Assembly: GCA_964017065.1 (NCBI GenBank)
Contig: OZ024788.1
Location: 3,240,887 to 3,304,886, forward strand
Direction: 5' to 3'
Length of the DNA stretch: 64,000 nt
Origin: Haliclona indistincta
Lineage: Eukaryota; Porifera; Demospongiae; Haplosclerida; Chalinidae
Made by a program: the position numbers and the translations under genes. Shown piece by piece: positions 56,065 to 64,000 of the stretch (positions are counted from its first letter, which is position 1; each line of letters starts with the position of its first letter). The notes beneath the pieces were generated by a model that had not been told where the DNA came from, did no database searches, and saw only the letters and a list, made by a program, of their open reading frames with translations.

Positions 56065-57540
56065 ATGGCAGCGGACCAGTCTCAGGTTTATTCTAGAATG
56101 TTTGATGGTTCTCGGACTGGGCAGAGACTGGGTCAGTTTACTACTCCACCTGGCAACGCTCTAATGCCGTTCGCGTGAATCAGTCGGCTGAGGTCAGTAG
56201 GCGCCAGTAGTTCTAAAAGATATCAACCAAATGATCACCTGTTTAGCTTGCCATCTGCGGGAGTTTCCTGTAATGGGTATCAGTCTGAGGAAGATGCATG
56301 TACCAATGGTACGTTAGACGTAGTTCAACGATCATTTTGGTATTATACAGATAATTATGCATTCTCCAGATTTTGATTCTCAAAGTCTTGACTTCATGAC
56401 TGCTCTCAAGCTCTTTTACAAAAAATTTAGGAACAACAGCTAGGCGACAATGAGCAAAAGACAGGACAAACTTGATGATATGCTGATTTCCTTACACGAG
56501 GAAACGTCAGCGAAAATCCAGAATACCCCGAACACACACAGGGCATGTTTGTTCAAGGAGTGGTGCGTTAGTAGCTAATAATTATAAGATTATAACACAT
56601 TAGTATTATTAGAATTATTATGACCGTGTTACCTGATCTTACAGGAGCCCCTTTGTGATTGTGTGTCTTACAGCTCGGCGTCACCATCAATGGATTGCTC
56701 TCATGCCGAGCGATTACGCTAATACCTATTATTTATCTACACAGAATAAAGTTTCGCTTATCCTTGATGGCTTAGAAGGATTTAATGCCGAAGTAAGGTG
56801 ACCATTCTATTGTGGTATGATCACACTTGCTGATTTTATTATTTCAGCTCTCTCAGTACACACAACAAGTCAGTGAAAGATACCATTGTGAGTGAAGTGA
56901 CAACACTGCCGGATTTGAAGTACTCAGAAGAATATGTAAAAAGTAAGCAACTGTATGGCTAAAAATAAGTAATAACATTCTGTAGTTGCTGTGCGAAGAA
57001 AGTATGAGGGACTGAGGAGAATTTGGAAAAGGAGGACCATCATGAGATTATGTCTCAGAGAGCAAAGAAGAAGAAATGCGCTACACGCTTGCAAAGGGTA
57101 TGTCTTAGCTGTACATGGATGTCTATCATTAATTCTATCCTATAGACGTTTGATCATCAGTGCTAGATTCCGAGAAGAGGTACTGGAAGGAGCTGACTGT
57201 TGAGTACATGAGTGATGAATCAGACAATGAAAATGACTCTAATAGGTTCATGGTACACCCACTTACTTGGCGTTCTGAAAGTTAGTATTGTTTTAATTAA
57301 ACATGACCTGTTTATTATGTATGCAGAATGCAATTTCTGGAAAGACTCGATGAGCACCATGAAGCCAAGTTGAAGAAGGACAATGTTTTAATGGCAAGGA
57401 AGGTTCGTCATCTTGGAGAGGTAGCTCACAGACCCCGACCAACAAATGACGCCGAAATAGGCCATCAAGCAATCAGTAGTGGCAGGTCAGAATCCAGTGC
57501 TAATCTACTCTGTCATTGTTTGTAAATCTCTTATATAGAC
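56065..57540 (+). CDS. Multi-exon gene of unknown function, possibly broken
   Basis: Starts in a good context (CACCATGGC) with MAADQSQVYSRMFDGSRTGQ. Exons with agreeing GT-AG phases: 56065-56174, 56193-56318, 56370 onward, 56645-56797, 56848-56942, 56986-57097. Exon 3 runs into TAG at about 56440, yet the same frame continues (MSKRQDKLDDMLISLHEE) to a usable donor before 56645 (W|SPFVIVCLTARRHHQ). Later pieces include YWKELTVEYMSDESDNENDS, MVHPLTWRSE and QFLERLDEHHEAKLKKD, but the join before YWKEL does not keep phase. The C-terminal pattern (SDE, then WRS, then LD) reminds me of a family of uncharacterised metazoan proteins, possibly C14orf93-like. The in-frame stop and phase break suggest a pseudogene or missed exons. 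Confidence 0.45.
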
Positions 57541-58004
57541 AGAGAAGTTCTAGCAGAGGTACATGTACAACCATCACAATGGAGGATTAGAAAACTTGGT
57601 ACATACCTGTCTCTTGTCAATACAAGTTGAACACTGATCACTTAGCACTAAACACTGAACATGTTTATGGTTTGTTGTAATAATACATTTAAAAAAAATT
57701 ACCTTCAAAAAAGGATTAGCATGCATGGTAGTGGACAGACTCGGAACACCTCTAGTGAACAAGAAGTGGTCCAATAATAGTGCTGGTGATCAATTAGTGA
57801 ACAAAAGAATACCAAGAATGTACTGGTAGTGTACAAGTTGCGCATGTGACATGACCTTGATTGTACACTAGTTAGGACACTTGGTTCATTTCCTGGTTGT
57901 GGACAATTGTTGCATGCAGAGTGTCCAAGCTTGGAAACCTGTTGGACACTCGAGCGGGCAAACCAGTGTACAAACCGGGCACTGACATCTGACAAGCTGT
58001 GTAT
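57541..58004. other. Intergenic with repeat block inverted relative to 53935-54180
   Basis: 57800-58000 is inversely similar to 53935-54180. Otherwise no gene. Confidence 0.5.
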
Positions 58005-59782
58005 GTAGGGATGACCTCGAACTAAGATGGCGGCTACTCATGTGTGAAAATGAGTTTTCGCACATATCTCTATTGTTATACATTTCTGCTGCATTTTAAC
58101 TATCTCTAAGTGAATCTGAAGTGTAAGCGCTTGTAGGAAGTCTATGAAAGTCGCCGGGACTGCTTGCTTGACGACGAAAATCAAGATGGCGACTCTCAGA
58201 GAGCCGTCGCAGATCTTCGCTGTTTTAGCGTTTTTCGAGATTCCAGACATCTAGGATTGATCAGACGATTGTTCTGAGCATGGAAATACCTTTGGCGAAG
58301 CTGACAGACGTTTCTAAAATGGTAAACTAAAATCGCCGCCCACGCGAATTGTTCATCTTTCTTCTTCTTCTTCTTTCTTTCTTTCTTTCTTCTTTGAACG
58401 AGCCTAGCACTGTCCTGAGTGAACGAATCACTACCAAACCTGCACAATTGTACGTGTATATATCTGGAATAGTGCACTTACTTCTTAGATAGGCATTAAA
58501 CACTACCAGAAGCGAGTAATCCTTGAAAAACATGGTTTTGGGCCCGTTTTGGACTGAAGACGCCATGAAATATTTAACCCTCTTGACGCTCGTATCATTA
58601 ACTCCACCCACATCAGTTTTGCAGCTATCTCGAGCTATCTCGATCGATACTGCGTTTTGTCTCTGCTCTGGACGCTTCAGCGCGCAAGCCAGAGGTATGA
58701 AATTTGTCTAGAGCAGTACTATACCCTAAGTAACACTGATGTGTTCGTTAAAGCTTCAGATGGCGGGTTAAAACTGACATACCCAGACGTGAACAAGCCG
58801 GTTACCGCCAAGATTCTACGCACAGTAAGGTTCCTACACCACGCAGATAAATTATTAAGGACTAGAAGCCTCTGTGAGTGTGATATTGACATCAACAAGG
58901 TTCTACTAGCCGTGCTCGCTCGTACTATTAGGCTTGCAGCATCATGAGTTGTCAGTATTAGTCTCTTCCTTCATCCATTACTGTACTATGTTGTCAAATC
59001 ATACCTGGACTTGATATTTTGCTGTCTGCGTCCTTAACCTCTTTACTATTTTAAACCTTTCAATGAATGATTGGTAATAATTATTAAACATTATTTTAGA
59101 CTACACTCCTTACTCTCCAGACCCTGTGCACGTTCACATCTGCTAGACTAGTAACTGCTGCTCACAGAGTTGTCAAAATGAAATAACATCAAACATAGAA
59201 TACAACTAATAAGTTCAAACTGATAGTGATCAAAAAAGTAACAGGAACAAGTAAAGTAAAAAAGCTTTAATAAAAAAACTGGAAAGTGTAGGGATGACTC
59301 TTAAAAAAGGAAAGGAACAAGATGGGATGATGCTTGCAAAAGTAAAGGAACAAGATGGAATAATGCTAAGCTTGCAAATGTAAAAGTCCCAAGTATCCCT
59401 ACATCAGTGGCTTGAAGGAGGACGCAGTCCGATGGAGTAATTGACGGTTGTAAATAACTAGAGGTATATGTGTTTAGGAGGACGCAGTCCGATGAAGTAG
59501 TTGACAGTTGTAAATAAGCTGCAGATAGCTGTGTTTGGAGGACGCAGTCCGATGAAGTAATCGACGATTGTAAAGGTATAGGAAGAGGATTCTGTATTTG
59601 TCAGTTGCGTCGCAGCAAGCCGCTGATGTAGGGATACTTGGGACTTTTACATTTGCAAGCTTAGCATTATTCCATCTTGTTCCTTTACTTTTGCAAGCAT
59701 CATCCCATCTTGTTCCTTTCCTTTTTTAAGAGTCATCCCTACACTTTCCAGTTTTTTATTAAAGCTTTTTTACTTTACTTTG
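58005..59782 (+). mobile_element. Foldback element family 1, copy D
   Basis: Same orientation as copy A: TGTAGGGATGACCTCGAACT at the left, foldback arms at 59225-59415 and 59600-59782, with three 60-bp GAGGACGCAGTCCGATG units between. The terminal palindrome of copies A-C is absent at its left edge. Confidence 0.8.
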
Positions 59783-60530
59783 TATCTATAGCAGCTAGGT
59801 ACCCATCTGTCGTTTGAGTGGTTCAACATGATTGAAATAATATAGTAATATCTGGTGATACCGAGCAACCAAAATTTGGGGTCATGATATGGTGGTTCCA
59901 TGGAGAGTCACAAAGAAGTGGATAATGATGCATTTCTAAATGCTCGCTTGTTTTAGTTGAAGATGAGCACAAAAAGCATAGAGATTGAATCACAACATGC
60001 AATGAAAGGCCTAAGTTCCAAGTAGAACAGCACTGTCATTGATATTAATATGCAGAGAATACAGAGTTGGATGCTCCTTCCAATTATGCACTCTTAATCA
60101 CATGAATATTTTACTTTATGCAATAATAATTATGAGCCATATGATGCTGCCTGAGATTATCCATAGCAACTCCTCTGCTACTCCTCTAAGACACGCTTGG
60201 TAGTGAGCAATGGAAACAGGTCAAACAAGTTGAACCTGATGATAAAAAGAACAGTGAATAGATAGTATCAACACGTAAATAATGTCAAGTTACAGTAACT
60301 TCCAGCTTCCTGCATGCAATGTGAGAGTAAGTGTGCATGCACCTCGATCATCATTTGCATTTCAAAAAAGTATATTGGTTTGTCTCTCTTTACAGCTTCT
60401 GTCTCTCATAATCTATCTCATGTACTGATTTATGGATGCTGATGTTCTGGCTGCTAATACGACGGGAGCCCAACCCACAAGTTGCACAGCTACGCCCACT
60501 TCTCACGTGTTTCTCCTCGCCTCGATCATG
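59783..60530. other. Block duplicated from the BHR3-CPVL interval
   Basis: 59800-60530 resembles parts of 42160-43545 (GTTTGAGTGGTTCAA, ATGCTCCTTCCAATTATGCA, AGCCCAACCCACA), that is, the DNA just upstream of the carboxypeptidase. Confidence 0.75.
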
Positions 60531-60588
60531 ATTGGATCCCATGTTGTATGGTAGTGGTGTGCCTGTGCTTTTTCTTCATCTCTCTCGG
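60530..60588 (+). pseudogene. Broken copy of carboxypeptidase exon 1
   Basis: ATGATTGGATCCCATGTTGT matches carboxypeptidase exon 1 with one change, then one base is lost (GTATGG for GTAATGG), giving TGG TAG and a stop. Similarity ends near 60570 (GTGCCTGTGCTT) and AP2A coding sequence follows directly. Confidence 0.8.
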
Positions 60589-60714
60589 GTGCTAAAAATC
60601 GCCATTCTCTCAGAGAAGTGTGCCCAGGACTACACATGGTATGTGGACACTATCCTCAAGTTCATCAGACTGGCTGGTGACTATGTTGGTGAAGAGGTGT
60701 GGTATCGTATTATT

Positions 60715-61878
60715 AGGGAGGCACGGTAGTGTCTCCCTATGTAGGGATGAACGAGAAAACAAGATGGCGGCTACATACAATGTATTAGCGTTCAAACGCT
60801 GATACTTCGCCTGGTGTTGAATTTTATACGTCTTTAGACACTTAGATCTGCTCTCTGGCGTTGCCCCATCTTACAGTAGCAAGGAGATTGCTCGAAATTG
60901 TTACTAAAGTGACGAACCTGGAAACGGTGAAAATCGAGTTTCGTCATCTTCGTTTTCTTCTTTCTTCTTTCTTTCTTCAACTCGCCTAGCGCCTTTACGC
61001 GAGCAGTGCCGAGACCAAAACATCCACGAACAGTCGTGAAATTCTCCTGGCATGTGCCTTTTGAGCTTTGTTTTTAGCGTAACGGCGATCTAAGTTCCGC
61101 GATTTCTCGATCGTGATCCATTGTCAGCTTAGTGTTAGACGCCATTATTGTGATTGCGCAATACGCACGTGACCAAGCAATGGGTAGCGCACGTGACCAA
61201 CCAGCTAAAGTATCGCTGCGCCGTGTGGATCACTATCACAGAGAACACACACCCGGCAGTTTGTCTGGAGTCTTCGAAGAACGGTAAGCTGGTGTAGGAT
61301 CGCCATTCTGCACTTGCCAGATAATTATAACCGCCGTGTAGGTCTACAAACAAGTGTGGGCGGGGCTCGTTTGCACTGCAAAAGCCATCAACAACAGGAA
61401 TACTAAACTAATGGTGGAAACAAAGACTTCTCCGTACATGCATGATATTGAACTGCACTTCACTAAAAAGAAAAAAGGACACAAACAAGAAATTAAAAAG
61501 ATTTCTATCGAAATCAAAAGGATGTAGTGATGAAGAAATCTACCACTGGTTCACAATGTAAACCAACAAGGAACAAGCATAGAATGGTAACACGATTGAC
61601 TTGCTAACAGACCATAGATCCCTACATCAGTGGCTGTACATAAGATCAATATTTTGTCACAAGCTGAATTCTATTCAAAGTGTCAGTCAACAGTAAATAG
61701 CTTAACTAGCTATAGTCTGGCCACAGCAGCCACTGATGTAGGGATCTATGGTCTGTTAGCAAGTCAATCGTGTTACCATTCTATGCTTGTTCCTTGTTGG
61801 TTTACATTGTGAACCAGTGGTAGATTTCTTCATCACTACATCCTTTTGATTTCGATAGAAATCTTTTTAATTTCTTTA
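60715..61878. mobile_element. Foldback-type element interrupting AP2A coding sequence
   Basis: The left part (60738 on) has TGTAGGGATGAACGAGAAAA and AAGATGGCGGCTAC, like the left end of family 1. The right part (61491-61635 and 61728-61876) is an inverted pair of about 147-bp arms with AGATCCCTACATCAGTGGCTG and its inverse around a 90-bp loop. It lies between AP2A codons that are adjacent in animal alpha-adaptins. Confidence 0.8.
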
Positions 61879-61944
61879 CAAATAGTGATCAACAAATAAG
61901 AGGATCAGGCATATGCTGCTCAGACATGCTTCCAGGTATGGTGA

Positions 61945-62140
61945 CGAGTGGGTGGGTGAGTGAGTGAGTGAGTGAGTGGGTGGGTGAGTGAGTGAGTGAT
62001 TGATTGAATGAGTGAGTGAGTGAGTGAGTGAGTGAGTGAGTGGGTGAATGAGTGAGTGGGTGTTTGAGTGAGTGAGTGAGTGAGTGGGTGAGTGAGTGAG
62101 TGGGTGGGTGGGTGGGTAGGTGAGTAAGTGTCTGTGTGTG
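61945..62140. repeat. (GAGT)n / (GGGT)n minisatellite in AP2A intron
   Basis: Nearly 200 bases of GTGAGTGAGTGAGTGGGTGG-type repeats lie between the AP2A donor at 61936 and the acceptor at 62175. Confidence 0.95.
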
Positions 62141-62286
62141 GAGTGAACAAATCTGATCTTATCTCTCCCTCTCAGGCCCTGCAAGCTCCTGCTTGTCATG
62201 AGAACATGATCAAGGTGGGTTCCTACATCATCGGAGAGTTTGGCAATTTGGTAGCCGGTGACCCGCGCTCTGGATCCAGTGTCCAA

Positions 62287-62486
62287 NNNNNNNNNNNNNN
62301 NNNNNNNNNNNNNNNNNNNNNNNNNNNNNNNNNNNNNNNNNNNNNNNNNNNNNNNNNNNNNNNNNNNNNNNNNNNNNNNNNNNNNNNNNNNNNNNNNNNN
62401 NNNNNNNNNNNNNNNNNNNNNNNNNNNNNNNNNNNNNNNNNNNNNNNNNNNNNNNNNNNNNNNNNNNNNNNNNNNNNNNNNNNNNN
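62287..62486. other. Assembly gap of 200 N
   Basis: Exactly 200 N. It hides the AP2A sequence between the [10 protein letters not shown] exon and the part encoding KTAPWMVKLHGGDEQDED, which is too short for all the missing trunk residues, so the true gap may be longer. Confidence 1.
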
Positions 62487-63598
62487 GTACAAGACAGCGC
62501 CGTGGATGGTTAAGCTTCACGGTGGAGATGAACAAGACGAAGATACTGCAGCAGCCAAACAACCCTCAGGTAAAAACAGCTCTCTCTCTCCCTCTCACGC
62601 TAGTATAAACACAATGGAATTTAAATTGTTAAACTGTACATGTATATCGAATTTAAAATCAGTCACTGAATCTGTCCCTCCCTGACTGTTCTCTTCCTCT
62701 CTCTCTCTCTCTTTCTCCTTCTCTAGCTATCCAACCAGTTGCTGTACCCAGTGCCGTACCCACTCCTGCTGTTGCTGCTGCTGCTCCTGTCCCCTCTGCT
62801 GTCTCAGCTCCTCTTGGAGGGGGTGGACTGGACTCACTCCTCCTCATCGATGTAGCACCATCTCTACCGCTAGACTTGACCCAATCTGCTCCCAGCACCA
62901 CTGGACCACCAGCTCCCACTGAACCAGCTCCCACGGTACCAGCTACTGGTGGTACTCTCGCACCCGGAGCAGAGGAGGGCTTTCAACGGTCAGCACAAAA
63001 CAAACAAAATATTATCCACGAATGTCTTGTTTTTGTTGACAAAGATAGGGCAATAGCGCTGATTTGCGAAAATATTATTTGCGAAATGCTCTATCTCGCT
63101 CAATCAGCAAAAATTTTCTCCCTCAAAATTTCCCGCTATACGGTAGTTGTGAAAAGTTACTGTAGCTTGCTAATATGAAGACAAAATGTAATTTTTTACA
63201 ATTTAGCAACACAATTAGGGTTATTTGTACTTGTACAATTCTCTTTTCCAAAAGCTGGTTCGTAATTGTCTTGTGGTCTCTGCAGGTTCGTCTTCAAGAA
63301 CAATGGAGTGTTGTTTGAGAACGATGTGCTTCAGATTGGTATCAAGTCAATGTATCAGAAGACTCTAGGTCAGTACGACTGGGTCACAACATAAATCTAC
63401 ACATTGCGCATGTGCAGTGGTGTACCTATAATTCAGGCAACCCGGGCACTTGCCTCTGCGAAAGTTCTTGGTTAATTGTGAGGTTGGGTTAATATTACAA
63501 AACTACAGTGAAAACAGCTTGTCAAAGTAGTAATAATTACTTCAAGGGCAAGGTGGAACCTTCTGTATCATGCACCTCTGCATTATTGTGTATAACCT

Positions 63599-63618
63599 CT
63601 CCCTCCCTCTCTCTCCCT

Positions 63619-63672
<54 letters not shown>
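63599..63672. repeat. TC microsatellite before AP2A ear exon
   Basis: A TC run extends up to the CAAAG acceptor of the exon at 63674. Confidence 0.9.
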
Positions 63673-64000
63673 GGTCGTATTATTGTATTCTACGGTAACA
63701 AGTCCAGCTCACCTCTACACGGGTTCTCTGTCACCACTAACACAGCTGATCATGAGAGTGCACTGGAGATCAACCTTCAACCTATGCCAACCACAGTAGA
63801 AGCTGGAGCCCAGCAACAGCAAGTCATCAATGTGGACTGCAAGAACGTCTTCTTCGAAGCGCCTCACCTCGAGATCAAATTTAGGTAATAGCTGGCTATT
63901 TAAATGTAAAATGTACATTTAACAAGTTTTTTTTATGTATCCTTTTGACAAGTGTTTTGTCTCTGGTTTATGAATTTTTCTCTCTCAGTGTGGGTGGGAC

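Larger units (their letters stand above)
60589..64000 (+). pseudogene. AP2A: Second AP2A copy, 5'-truncated and interrupted (continues past window)
   Basis: 60589-60714 encodes [20 protein letters not shown] and continues to GEEVWYRII. The next conserved codons, QIVIN, resume at 61879 after an inserted element and run to 61935 (Q|GTATGG donor) with an in-frame TAA at 61897. Later exons are open: 62176 to the N gap ([32 protein letters not shown]), the part after the gap ending 62569, hinge 62727-62988 (Pro/Ala-rich, LDSLLLID), ear 63286-63368 ([20 protein letters not shown]), 63674-63884 and 63989-64000. The 5' trunk exons are missing: carboxypeptidase exon 1 DNA lies directly upstream. As it stands it cannot encode a full adaptin. 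Confidence 0.8.

Noticed and set aside
61870..62150. Long Thr-His-Ser-Leu repeat frame on the minus strand
   Set aside because: It is the GAGT/GGGT minisatellite read backwards, and one version also runs through the N gap.

Overview
This is eukaryotic, animal-type genomic DNA. It is AT-rich, with short GT-AG introns, many TC/TG microsatellites, and dense inverted-repeat (foldback/MITE) elements. Gene content and compactness suggest a sponge, probably a demosponge; that is an inference from family recognition, not a database result. One 200-base N gap (62287-62486) shows this is a draft assembly.

Layout: 1-877 is the 3' end of an AP-2 complex alpha-adaptin gene (AP2A), followed by a decayed copy of its last exons. 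2886-7166 (minus strand) is a two-exon multi-pass membrane protein whose only intron is mostly transposon. A divergent intronless eight-helix membrane protein sits at 7951-9189. 9190-13900 is repeat-rich and holds several long hairpin elements and a mosaic of gene remnants. 13920-53435 is an array of four large, intronless, tandemly duplicated receptor-like genes, called BHR1-BHR4 here. Each encodes a signal peptide, a beta-helix-like ectodomain, a Cys-rich module, about nine membrane helices and a conserved cytoplasmic tail. BHR2 and BHR3 are intact. BHR1 is wrecked by a 157-bp deletion and two transposon insertions. BHR4 carries three 4-base frameshifts. Two further C-terminal remnants lie at 27300-30587 and 48545-48830.

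Between BHR3 and BHR4 is a 13-exon serine carboxypeptidase (CPVL-like, 43545-46909) with one apparent 2-base frameshift. 53436-60530 holds small repeats, a 66-bp minisatellite and a poorly resolved multi-exon gene (56065-57540). The window ends with a second AP2A copy (60589-64000). It is joined to a copy of the carboxypeptidase first exon, is interrupted inside a conserved coding stretch by a transposable element, and carries an in-frame stop.

Most interesting: the BHR paralogues are near-identical over long tracts but sharply divergent in a few discrete segments. All of those segments map to the predicted extracellular side, while the membrane-cytoplasmic parts and tail stay conserved. This is what a rapidly diversifying recognition-receptor family shaped by duplication and gene conversion would look like. 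The receptor role is inference.
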